From Areca catechu (taxonomy: Eukaryota; Streptophyta; Magnoliopsida; Arecales; Arecaceae): a stretch of DNA of 64,000 bases. Below the pieces are notes generated by a model that had not been told where the DNA came from, ran no database searches, and was given only the letters and a program-made list of their open reading frames with translations. This document shows, piece by piece, positions 33,064 through 43,290 of this stretch. The stretch lies in NCBI GenBank assembly GCA_021397845.1, contig CM038047.1, positions 123,238,112 to 123,302,111 of the forward strand. Direction: 5' to 3'. Within the stretch, counting starts at the first letter, position 1. Every line of letters begins with the position of its first letter. Made by a program: the position numbers and the translations under genes.

Positions 33064-36000
33064 GAAAGGTTTGGGTTCCAAAACAAACCACCATTAGTAC
33101 TAACCCTAAAGGATCCAAGATGGCTTGGGTACCTAAAATAAAAATTTTATCCATTTTGCAGGTGTATCTTGCAACCAAAAAGAAAAAAAGATTATGATAT
33201 CTTGATAGTGGTTGCTCAAGACACATAACCGGAGATGTAAAGCAATTCACATCTCTAAAGGCTCTAAATGATGGAAATGTGACATTTGGTATTAATGGTA
33301 AAGGCAAAATCATCGATATCGGTAAAGTCCATATCACCCCTTCCACTTATATTGATAATGTTATACTTGTTGATGGATTAAAACATAATTTGCTTAGTAT
33401 TAGTCAGTTTTGCAATAAAGACTATAAAATAGTTTTTGAATCATCTCTTTGCATAGTATTTAGTCTTAATGATAATGGAGTGAAATTCATTGGACATAGG
33501 CATAGCAACATCTACTTTGTTGATCTTGATAATTTATCTTTATAAGATGGTGAATGCCTAGTTGCAATGAATGCCACAATTAATGATACTAGTTGGCTTT
33601 GGCATCATAGATTAGGTCATGCAAGCTTGCATCTACTTTATAAATTATGCAAAAAAGATTTAGTTAAAGATTTTCCAAAACATAGATTGAAAAAAGATAA
33701 AATTTGTGAAGCTTGTCAATTTAGAAAACAAACAAGGACATCTTTTAAAATTAAAGGAATGGTTTCAATTTTTAGGCCACTAGAACTACTCCATATGGAT
33801 CTCTTTGGACCAATTTGGACCACAAGCCTGGGAGGCAACAGATATGGACTAGTCATAGTAGATGATTTCTCTCGATTTACATGAGTTTTATTTTTAGCAC
33901 ATAAAGATGAATCCTTTTTGGATTTTATGAAGTTTTATTGAAAGGTTTCAAATGAAAAAGGTACTTCTATCATTTGTATTCGAAGTGACTATGGAACTGA
34001 ATTTAAAAATTAAGATTTTGAAAATTTTTGTAATGAAAAAGGCATTGAAAATAACTATTATGCACCTAGAACATCTCAACAAAATGGGGTGGTAGAAAGA
34101 AAAAATCAAACTTTAGAAGAAATGGCATGCATAATACTTTGCAAAAATGATCTTATGAGATATTTTTGGACAGAAGCTATTAATATTGCTTGTTATATTT
34201 TAAACAATGTTTTAATCAAACCAATTTTAAAGAAAACTCCATATGAGCTTTGGAAAGAAAGAAAATCTACTTTAAAGTATTTTCAGGTTTTTGGTTGCCA
34301 ATTCTTTATTTTAAATAACAAAAAAGATAATTTAGGCAAATTTGATGCCAAGTCAGATGAAGGTATCATTTTAGGATACTCTACATCTAACAAGACATAC
34401 AGAGTTTTTAATAAAAGAACACTTGTAGAAGAAGAGTCCATGCATGTAGTATTTGAAGAGTCTACTAATAAGTCATCTAGAAAAGAGGATATTTTTGATG
34501 AATGTGCATGTGTTGAAGGACTTAAGAAGCTAACTTTGGATGATTCCCCTTCCAAAGAAAGTGAAGAAGATAAAAACAAGAAGCATGAAGAAGAAGCCAT
34601 AAGATCTTCACCAAAGGATCTACCTAAAAAATGGAGGTATGCTCATGGACATCTTAAGGAATTAATCTTAAGAGATCCATCGAGAGGGGCAAGAACTAGA
34701 TCCTCTATTAGAAATGAATGTGATTGTATTACTTTTGTATCTCAAATTGAACATAAATATATTGAAGAAGTTGAGAAAGACCCAAACTGGATGATTGCTA
34801 TGCAAGAGAAACTAAATCAATTTGAAAGAAATAAAGTTTGGACACTAATAGAAAGACCATATAATGCTTCCATAATTGGTACTAAATGGGTGTATAGAAA
34901 TAAATTAGATAAAAATGGTATAGTAACTAAAAACAAGGCTAGATTGGTAGCTAAGGATTACAATCAAGAGGAAGGAATTGATTTTGATGAAACCTTTACT
35001 CTAGCAGCTAGACTTGAAGCTATTAGATTACTTTAGCATTTGCATGTTTTATGAATTTCAAACTATTTTAAATGGATGTTAAAAATATATTTTTGAATGG
35101 TTATATTATTGAAGAAGATTTTGTTAATTACTACCTAGTTTTGAAAATCATGCACATCCTGATCATGTTTTCAAACTACATAAAGCACTAACGTGTTTAA
35201 AGCAAGCTCACTGTGCATGGTATGAAAGACTTAGTGAATTCTTAATTGAAAATGATTTTACTAGAGGTCATGTCAATACAACTATATTTTAAAAGAAAAA
35301 GACTGATGTCTCTTGGTAGTACAAATCTATATGAATAATATTATCTTTGGTGCCACTAATGAATCTCTTTATCAAGAATTTGCAAAGCTAATGCAGGAAG
35401 AGTTTGTGATAAGCATTATGGGAGAATTGAGCTACTTTCTCAGACTCCAGATTAAACAAACAAGTGAAGGGATCTTCATCAACCAAGCTAAATACACAAA
35501 AAAGATCTTGAAAAAGTTTGGGATGGAGAAGACTAAACATATTGGTACACTTATGAGCCCTTCATGTAAGCTTGACAAGGATGAATCTGGTAAGAAAGTT
35601 GATAAAAAAATTTATAGAGGCATTATTGGATCATTACTATACTAAACTGCCACTAGACCAGATATTATGTTTAGTGTATGCATGTGTGCTAGATATCAGT
35701 CGGAGTCGAAGGAATCACATTTAATGGTTGTTAAGTACAGACTTAGATATTTATCTAGCACTATTGATATTGGATTATGGTACTCTAAGAATTCAACTAT
35801 TGATTTAATTGCATATTCTGATGTTGATTTTGTTGGCTGTAAGTTAGATAAAAAAAGTACTTCTAGAACTTGTCAATTTTTTGGAGTTAACTTAATCTCA
35901 TAGTTTAGCAAAAAACAAATTTAGTTGCACTATCAATAGCTGAGGTTGAATATATTACAGCTAGAAGTTGTTGTGATCAAATCTTATGGATTAAGTAATA

Positions 36001-36250
36001 ACTTGAGGATTTTGGTATCAAACTAACTAAGACACCAATTAAATGTAATAACACCAGTACTATAAACTTAACTAGGAATCCTGTTCAACACTCAAGAAGT
36101 AAGCACATTGAAATTAAATATCATTTTATTAGGGATCATATTCAAAACAATGATATTATGCTTAAATTTGTTTGCAGTAAAATGCAACTAGCAGATATAC
36201 TGACCAAGCCACTCCATGAAGATAGGTTCAGTATGATTAGAAGAGATTAG
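33064..36250 (+). pseudogene. pol: Copia-B pol: protease, integrase, RT, RNase H, degenerate
   Basis: Resumes after chromovirus copy 2. A protease DSGCSRH motif near 33207 is followed by GAG-pre-integrase WLWHHRLGHAS, zinc-finger CEACQF, and integrase HMDLFG and IRSDYGTEF with QQNGVVERKN. In RT, IGTKWVYRNK and DETFTLAARLEAIR are readable. The RT active site, normally YxDD, reads YMNN (Asn codons 35334-35339), two G-to-A changes. RNase H runs AYSDVDFVGC to the 3' end near 36250. Stops include TGA 33882-33884, TGA 33939-33941 and TAA 34011-34013, mostly at Trp, Arg or Gln positions. Non-functional. Confidence 0.9.
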
Positions 36251-36422
36251 GAGTCATTAATCCTTTTGATTAAATTTTGATCTCTTCATGACCTTTCAAA
36301 ATTCATTTGAGAATTTCTTGATCAAAATATCCTTGAAAATCATGTTCAATCATCTGTTGGCTATTAGAATCAATTATCAAGTTTTTCTATGATTTTTTCC
36401 TTTTTTTCCTTATTTTTTTTTG

Positions 36423-36492
36423 AAGTGTCGACACTTTGAAGTGTTGACACCTTCAAATGTTGACACTTGGACTCAAGCGTGTGAGTCGACAC
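36423..36492 (+). repeat. GTCGAC palindrome array before ORF3 (Copia-B)
   Basis: Starts with the perfect 14-bp palindrome AAGTGTCGACACTT (36423-36436), followed by GTGTTGACACC, TGTTGACACTTGG and GAGTCGACACTTG. The same motif class fills the U3 of the Sirevirus LTRs and recurs at the equivalent place in Copia-C. Confidence 0.75.
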
Positions 36493-36724
36493 TTGACTGT
36501 CAGGAACCAGTGATAAAAGAAGGAAATCAATCCATTTTCTCTCATTTTCTTTCCAAATCCTTTGAGCCAACACGTTGCCCCACTATTCCCTAACTTCTAG
36601 TCCGTGTCATTATCGTTCCATTATAGAGCCCGTTTTTCCTATTTTGTTCCTTGATCTTCATGGTTTTACCGTGATCCCTTTGTTCATTCTTCTTCCATTG
36701 GTCTATTTCCTTCTTTCCTGGAAG

Positions 36725-38374
36725 ATGGGTCCCAAGAAATAGTTAGTCAGGAGACCTCGACCATCTACACAGGATATAGAGCGGTGCACGAAGGTGCATC
36801 ATGAGGATCCGACAGCAGAGGCACTAGTTTAGCAGGAGATACCTATCAGACCATTCATCTATGGAGCAGATCGGATGGCCTCTAAGGCCAATGTCGAAGG
36901 ACGGAGGCTAGATTTTGACTTTATGGACCAGCATCACTTCCGTATAGGGTATTGGCTAAGAGATGCAGGGCTGGCCCACTTCTGTTCACTGATGGAGAGA
37001 TTCTACCCAGGACTGATTCGAGAGTTTTATTGCACATTGGCTAAAGGAGTGGATGGCTTGAGAGTTGAGGTAAGAGGGACATCTGTACCACTAACTGTAG
37101 AGGTCTTCAGCAGAGCATGGGAGATCCCTATGAGGGGTACCATAGCGGACTCCCTGGTTGATAGGATGAGTGGATTTTGGTGCATTTTTGAGACAGGGGA
37201 TCTCAGAGAGGGAGCCATAGTTGTAGCATCTCAACTTTCTCTCGAGATGAGATTACTGTACCACATCATCGCTGGATACTTTTACCAAAGACCGGATGCT
37301 TCGACTTCATCATGGAGAGAGAGTTGCTTGTCATGGTTTTCCTAGTTAGGAGGACTCCTATTTGCCTCTAGTACTCATGGTCCATCAGATGACTGAGGTA
37401 GCTACTAGTAGGAGATTGTGTCTACCTTATGGCATGGGACTGACCATTCTATTCAAGGCTTATGGAGTTGACTTTGATGGAGAGCCCTACTAACAGCTGC
37501 TCCACATTGACATTTATGATGAGAGACTCTACATAGGATGGGGTATCACTTGCATAGAGGTTAGTGGAGGCATAAGATGTCTGAATAGACTACTGATGCC
37601 AATGAGGACACTGCTGAGGAGGAGCGCATATTTAGAGATGAGGCCCAGCCATTTGAGCCATCAAGGGACATACATGAGCCACAGCCTGAGCCATCAGTAT
37701 AGCCACCTCCTAGAGATAGTACAGATGAGAGAATCACTTGCTTGGAGACCGAGGTCATGACTATTACATAGTGAGTTGATCACATTCACATGGAGATGAG
37801 AGCAAGTCAACAGCAGATGAGTGAGGGATTCTCTAGTACTTTGGTTGTACTTGAGAGATTTTCTTTTGCCAAAGCACCTTTTCCTCCATCGTTAGATTCT
37901 TCGCCTGCTCCACAAGCACCTCCAGCTCCAGCTCCAGACATAAAGATCGGAGATGGCCAGGTTGATTCTTCCATGGATTTTGACATTGCAGATTATATGG
38001 CGGACCCTGACCCAGATGTTGCTGCTTATCGGGATACAGTGCCCGCAGCGGATGAGACGAGGACTCTAGAGGCTATTCCTTATCCTAGTTCTTCTGTCTT
38101 GACTCCAGTCCTCCCTACCACTCTCATCATTCCTGATATTTCAGACATTTCAATTTCCACTCCTATTCTTGACACTGATCCACTTTATACTTCTATTGAT
38201 TTATCGACTCCTACTTTTAGTATACCCACTAGGACACCACCTATACCTTCTACTTCTTCTTTGATATGCAAACTAGTGTTTTACACACTTGGTTTCCCAA
38301 ACCTGTCTAGACTAGACCTTCAGATCTCCGATCGATGTGGCTATGACCCCGGCCTTCTAGGATTACTAGACTGA
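36725..38374 (+). pseudogene. Copia-B third reading frame after pol (Sirevirus ORF3)
   Basis: Begins near ATG 36725 (MGPKK, then a stop). The longest open part, 36875-37345, reads FDFMDQHHFRIGYWLRDAG, then FYPGLIREFYCTL, VRGTSVPLTVEVFSRAWEIP and LSLEMRLLYHII. This resembles the plant transposon-protein domain found in extra frames of several plant LTR elements; I cannot run a search to confirm. After a frameshift the sequence continues (MGLTILFKAYGVDFDGEPY), then a short coiled-coil-like stretch (around 37720-37850) and a Pro/Ala-rich C terminus (37880-38374). Some Sireviruses are known to carry an envelope-like frame at this position; I see no clear signal peptide or membrane segment. Copia-C holds a homologue at 63278-63919. 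Confidence 0.7.
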
Positions 38375-38650
38375 TCCTTCTGGAGATTGGGTCTTCCTTT
38401 GATGAGGAAAGCACCCCTTAGGGTTATTTAGTATATCAGTCTATCTATATTTTAGTGTTTCTATGTATTAGTGTGTCAGTGTACTTGTTATTTGTTATTT
38501 GTATCAAATTCTGAATCTGATGTATTAAATATTTAAAATTTTATACATATATATTGACATTTTCATATTTTATCTGTGTGCATTCTCACTTTACTGCATT
38601 GCTTTATCTTTACATTGTTCTATTTTTTTTCTCAAATTTTTAATGATGAC

Positions 38651-38663
38651 AAAAAGGGGGAGA
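38651..38663 (+). other. Sirevirus-type polypurine tract (Copia-B)
   Basis: AAAAAGGGGGAGA in the context GATGACAAAAAGGGGGAGAA, characteristic of Sirevirus 3' regions, which carry several polypurine tracts. Confidence 0.8.
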
Positions 38664-38866
38664 ATTAGAAATAATGAATAAATAATTAATGAATGGCAAA
38701 AAAATAGAGTAATGGCAAAAAACATTAAAAGAGAGAGATGAAGGGAAGAAGAAAGCAATAAGTAAGGGTGAGAGAAAAGTTCTAAAGAAGTAAATTTTGA
38801 AATTTTTTAAAAATTTCTAAATCTTTTGAAAATTTTTTTTGAAAAATATTTTTCAGATCATATATT

Positions 38867-38875
38867 GAGGGAGAG
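38867..38875 (+). other. Second polypurine tract (Copia-B)
   Basis: GAGGGAGAG in TATTGAGGGAGAGCTTTT, about 200 bp after the first tract. The expected 3' LTR start after it is not present. Confidence 0.55.
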
Positions 38876-38945
38876 CTTTTTGTTCTATGTTTTTTATCAA
38901 TACCCTTTAATTCTATGCTCTGATACTCATTATCTTAAATTATAA

Positions 38946-39974
38946 TGAATAAGGGATCTTGGGCTTACGGTTTCATGTTGCTTGGAGTTTCAAGAAATAA
39001 ATTTTTTGAAGTCCATTGTCCGGCTGTGCCATCAAAACCAAAGAAACCCAACAGTGGATTTGTTGGGATGGCCGATGTATGTCAAGACGGACTGATCATC
39101 GATCGGGCGGGGATCTGGTTGCAACAATCTTGGAGGCGAGCGATGGGGTTTTGATCGGCGTTAGAGGTGCAAGGTGGTGAGAGCAGGGAGGAGTCCAATG
39201 GGATGGCTCGGTGGTTGATTCAGGAGAAAAGAAATAGAGATGGGAAAGGGGAAAGAACATCGATGAAAAAAAGGTTGGGGATCCTTCTCCTACCCGGAGA
39301 AACAAAGGTTGGGTCCCTTCTCCTACCCGGAGAAATGAAGGTGGGGCACCCTTCTCCTACCTGGAGAAATGAAGGTTGGGGCCCTTCTCCTACCCATAGA
39401 AATGAAGGTCTCCTAACCGGAGATACAAAGCACAGGATCTCTTTTCAATATTTCAACATGTATATCTTTTATTTCAATGAAAAAGAGCTTAAATAAATTT
39501 TATATTCCCCGGTTAGTTGAGAACCATCCTAACTAGAACTCTAGCCTAACAAATTGAGATAAACTAAATCCTAAAATAATGATAAAAATAAATTCTAAAA
39601 AACATGATCCTAAAAACAATGGAAACAACCAATCCTAAAATTTTGAGATATCTGAATCCCTCGTACACCCATAAAAATAAAATATTATATTTATCTTCAT
39701 CAGAATTTATGCTGCTTCGGGGCTTCTACTACTCCAAGATTTGTGCTGCATCGAGAATCATACTACATCAAAATGTGTGCCTCATCGACTTCAAGATCTT
39801 GGGCCCTAGGGTTTGGGCTGGGTTGGCTTCAGGTTCTAGGCTATCTTCTGGGCTGGGCTGGCTTCAGGTTTTGGGTTGGGTGGCTTCAGGTTCTGGGTTG
39901 GGCTTCACGTTCTGGGCTGGGCTTCAGGTTCTAGGCTAGGCTCTTCAAATCCTGGCTAGTTGATGTCCCCATCA
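38946..39974 (-). repeat. LTR A of the minimal-element cluster
   Basis: Ends GATGTCCCCATCA at 39974. Its last 510 bp align with LTR C and more loosely with LTR B. The first part is uncertain: the boundary with Copia-B 3' sequence near 38940 has no clear terminus. It holds a 33-34-bp minisatellite and GGGCTGGGCTGGCTTCAGG repeats (39815-39945). Confidence 0.55.
39273..39429 (+). repeat. 33-34-bp minisatellite in LTR A
   Basis: Four units (39273-39306, 39307-39339, 39340-39373, 39374-39406) with core CTTCTCCTACCCGGAGAAA, plus a partial fifth to 39429. The core contains the small inverted repeat CTCCTACCCGGAG. LTR B and LTR C lack it. Confidence 0.85.
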
Positions 39975-40125
39975 TTTTCCTGAGGTGGGGAGAACTCGTC
40001 TCTATCAAGTCAAGCTCAGCAATCTTCTGGCTAATCCTAGCCTACTGAAATTTTTTTTTATACAAATAATGTAATTAAAAATAAAATTGACTAACCTAGC
40101 CTAACTCTCGCTCTGATACCAAAAT
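39975..40125 (-). other. 151-bp internal region with primer binding site
   Basis: The minus strand carries TGGTATCAGAGC (complement of 40110-40121) four bases from LTR B. At the other end, GACGAGTTCTCCCCACC then AGGAAAA directly before LTR A resembles the chromovirus sequence GTCGAGTTCCTCCCACC before its 3' LTR. Nothing codes in between. Confidence 0.75.
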
Positions 40126-41333
40126 TGATATGGGATGAGCCCCGATCAGGATTATTTTAGAGAAAAAAAGATAGTTGGTCTCAGCAGTAGGTGCGATTGG
40201 GGATGGGGTGTCTGGTTCTGTGGCTCAGGGAGCAGATGGCCAGCACGGATGGGGTTCTGGCAGCATCATGCAATGTGGGCGATGGCAGCCAGGAGGAGTT
40301 GCAGTGGGATTGGGCAGCACAGGAATTCCGCTCGCAGGTGAGGCGGCGGAGAGTGGATGAAGGGGTGGAGAGGCTCATGGGAGGTAGTGGGCAGAGAGGA
40401 TGGCCACGAGCCCCTATCTGGGTTGGCCAGATCGATGGAAGGAGGAGGCCGGGTGTGAACTTTGACCATGGCTTGGAGGGCATGATGCCATGGGCGTGAT
40501 ACGACTACAGGCTTGGCGGTTCCAGCACGGGCATGGGCAAGTCGACTGGTATTCGGGCAGATCCGGGAGATGGCAGTCTCGGTGACGATGTTGAAGATGT
40601 CGATGGGAGGGGTTGTTGGCCTTCAGCAAGGTCGATGATCGGATGGTGCTCGGGCAGAGGTGAGATCCAAGAAATATTGATAGCTCGGTAGTTGTTCTCA
40701 AATTGGGGAAAGAAGGGAAATAGAGAGGGGAAGAGAGAAGAGTTCAGTAATCCAGAGAAACAGGGGAGTAGAGACGAAGAACAAGAGATGGCGAAGAAAG
40801 ATGGAATGGAACATTTAGGAAGAAAAAAAAAACATGGTTGGGTTACCCACCCAGGCTTTAGCGCCCACTCTTACCTAGAGCACCATGTAGGGCTCGCACC
40901 ATTTCCTTAACCAGGAGTTTTTGTTTTCTCTTCCCAAATATTCTTCGTCTAATTTTTATTCAAATCATAAAATAATTAAATAGGCTAATCTGAGATATTC
41001 GATATCCTGATCTCAGATACCTAAATCTCAATCCTAACACATTCTAACTATTCATTTAAAAAATAAATTAATTTAATAAATCCTAAAACATCGAAACAAA
41101 CAAATCCTAAAAAAATGATAAATTCATCCGATCGAGGTGCTACATCGAGAATCGTACTAAATCGAAATGTGTGCCTCATCACTTTAGGATCTGGGGCTTC
41201 TAGTACTGGGTTGAGCTGGCTTCAGGTTCTATGCTAGTTTTTGGGCTGGGTTGGCTTCAGGTTCTGGGCTGCGCTGGGCTTTAGGTTCCGGGCTGGGCTG
41301 TTTCAGATTCTGGGCTAGTCGATGTCCCTTTCA
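40126..41333 (-). repeat. LTR B of the minimal-element cluster
   Basis: About 1208 bp, TGATATGGGA at the left and GATGTCCCTTTCA at the right. GC-rich near 40180-40640, AT-rich after 40920. It contains frames up to 102 codons on both strands with no domain. Diverged from A. Confidence 0.65.
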
Positions 41334-41389
41334 TTCGTTTGTGGTGAAGAGATCTCAACTCCATCGAGTCAGGCTTCAACAATCTTCTG

Positions 41390-42736
41390 TGATGGGGTAC
41401 GGATATGAAATGATGCATTTCTATGAATTAAAGATATTAAATGATGATGAGGCAGATATGCATGTGGCTATTTTATGTAAAGAAACAGAATTTCATGAAA
41501 AGGACAAAAGGAAAACATGACTAGGAAGACAACCTATCAAAGCAATTAAGAAAATGGACCTTCATGGTTAGGAAACCACACAGGTTAGGTCTAGCTTAAT
41601 TTCCTATTTCAGATCTGAAAGAGATTTATAAGGATTGGTTATCCGGCCATTAATATTCTGAAATGAAGTAAGTAACATTTAAGATGAAGTATTTAAATGG
41701 CCAAGGAATTACTCTAGGTTTTAAAGCATCCTGCATATGATTCTTTGGCATAGTAGACCTTCATCATGGAAACCATGAGACCCGGGGATCCTGCACAGGT
41801 AGATGGAAAGGTTAAAGGTTTAGATGGAAGATTGGAAGAAAGGAAGAGGAAAGTTAAGAATGGAAGTGTTGGATTAGGCTTGGATTGAAGTAATCTCTTT
41901 TTGGCATCCTTTGCTTGAATCATCTTCAATTGTTGGCGTGGAGAACTCCATTGTAGATGATCTCTTTTGGAAGTTGGGAAGGTCAAAATTGGAGAGGCTT
42001 GAAGAGGGCTCTTCAAGGGTGGCCGAATGGGATTGGAAGAGGGATTGGTACCTTGTTTGGTTAAGTATCCTAGGTCTCACACCTACCTTCTCTCAAGGGT
42101 CTTTGGCTATCAAAGGAAGAAAGCTTTCTTAGAAAAAAATTTCATTTCATTCATCATCATGTACAAGAGAGCTTGGAGTAGGTTTTATAAGCCTCCAAGG
42201 ATTTTGAAATTTTGAATTACAAGGAGCTTTTCATGGGAGGTTTCTAGCTATAAGGGTGGAATTCCAAATTATATGGAGATTTTATGGGACTAGCTAGCTA
42301 AAATGGTGGAAGAAAAAAAACTTCTTTCCCACTTTGAATTTGAATCTCTCTTGGTGATGTGGCATTTGATGAGGTGGCTTGCTGAGGTGTACTTCATATG
42401 GTTGGGATGTTGACATGGCATCCCACATTGCTTGTTGAAGTGGCGCCCTCCTTTGATTAACTTGTTGAAATGGTTGAGTGCATTCTATCTTCAAATGAGC
42501 TTGCTTACATTTAACCAATTCCAACTCTCTCTTGGACCCAACTACTAAATTAACTAAATACAAAACTAATTTGATCCTAATTGGACTCAAAAAAACTCAA
42601 ATTGAAATGAACCCACTATAATTACATGACTCAAATTCAATTAAAGAAGTAAACTAATTCTATTTACAAGACATTAAAGAATTAAAGCCATACTGAATTA
42701 GACTGAAGCCTCTTTCAAACTTTGGTGCCCCCACCA
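41390..42736 (-). mobile_element. Solo LTR with TSD TTCTG
   Basis: The 1347-bp block from TGATGGGGTAC to GTGCCCCCACCA is flanked by TTCTG at 41385-41389 and 42737-42741. Removing it restores AATCTTCTGGCT, matching the equivalent site 40016-40034 in the other internal region. In minus sense it starts TGGTGGGGGCACC, similar to the chromovirus LTR start, so a related family is likely. No coding capacity. Confidence 0.85.
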
Positions 42737-42794
42737 TTCTGGCTCCAAGATGAGCATGGCCTATAGACTAAAATTTTTGTTTTAATAATTCATG

Positions 42795-43290
42795 GTTCAT
42801 ATTTTATTTCAATGAAAAAGAGCTTAAATAAAGTTTATAATATCCGGTTAGTTGAGAACCATCCTAACTAGAACTCTATCCTAACAAACTGAGATAAACT
42901 AAATCCTAAAACAATGATAAAAATAAATTCTAAAACAACATGATCCTAAAAATAATGAAAATAACTAATCCTATAATTTTGAGATATCCCAATCCCTCAT
43001 AACTCATAGAAATAAAATATTATATTTATCTTCATCGAAATTTATGCTACTGTGGGGCTGTACTACTTTGAGATTTGTGCTACGTCAAAAATCATACTAC
43101 ATCGAAATGTGCACCTCATCGACTTCAGGATCTTGGGCCCCAAGATTTGGGCTGGGATGGCTTCAGGTTCTAGGCTGGCTTTTGGCCTGGGCTACTTCAG
43201 GTTCTGGGCTGGGCTGGCTTCAGATTTTTGGCTGGGCTTCAAGTTCTGGGCTGGGCTGCTTTAGATTCTAGGCTGGTCGATGTCCCCATC
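42795..43290 (-). repeat. LTR C fragment of the minimal-element cluster
   Basis: Aligns with 39466-39974 of LTR A from TTTATTTCAATGAAAAAGAG to GATGTCCCCATCA. The rest of the LTR is missing. Directly to its right is the interior of the Copia-B 3' LTR. Confidence 0.8.

Larger units (their letters stand above)
38940..43290 (-). mobile_element. Cluster of minimal LTR derivatives (LTR A - internal - LTR B - internal - LTR C)
   Basis: Three related LTR-like blocks (A ending 39974, B 40126-41333, C 42795-43290) share their right-hand parts, including GATGTCCC(C/T)(A/T)TCA ends. In minus sense the LTR starts TGATGGGGACATC and ends CATATCA. Between A and B lie only 151 bp, with a complete primer binding site and a polypurine-adjacent region resembling the end of the chromovirus pol. 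This is a non-autonomous, TRIM-like derivative. A solo LTR (41390-42736) interrupts the internal piece after B. The left border against Copia-B is unclear. Confidence 0.7.

Noticed and set aside
40181..40701. Coding frames in LTR B
   Set aside because: Overlapping frames on both strands in a GC-rich stretch of an LTR, with no recognisable domain.
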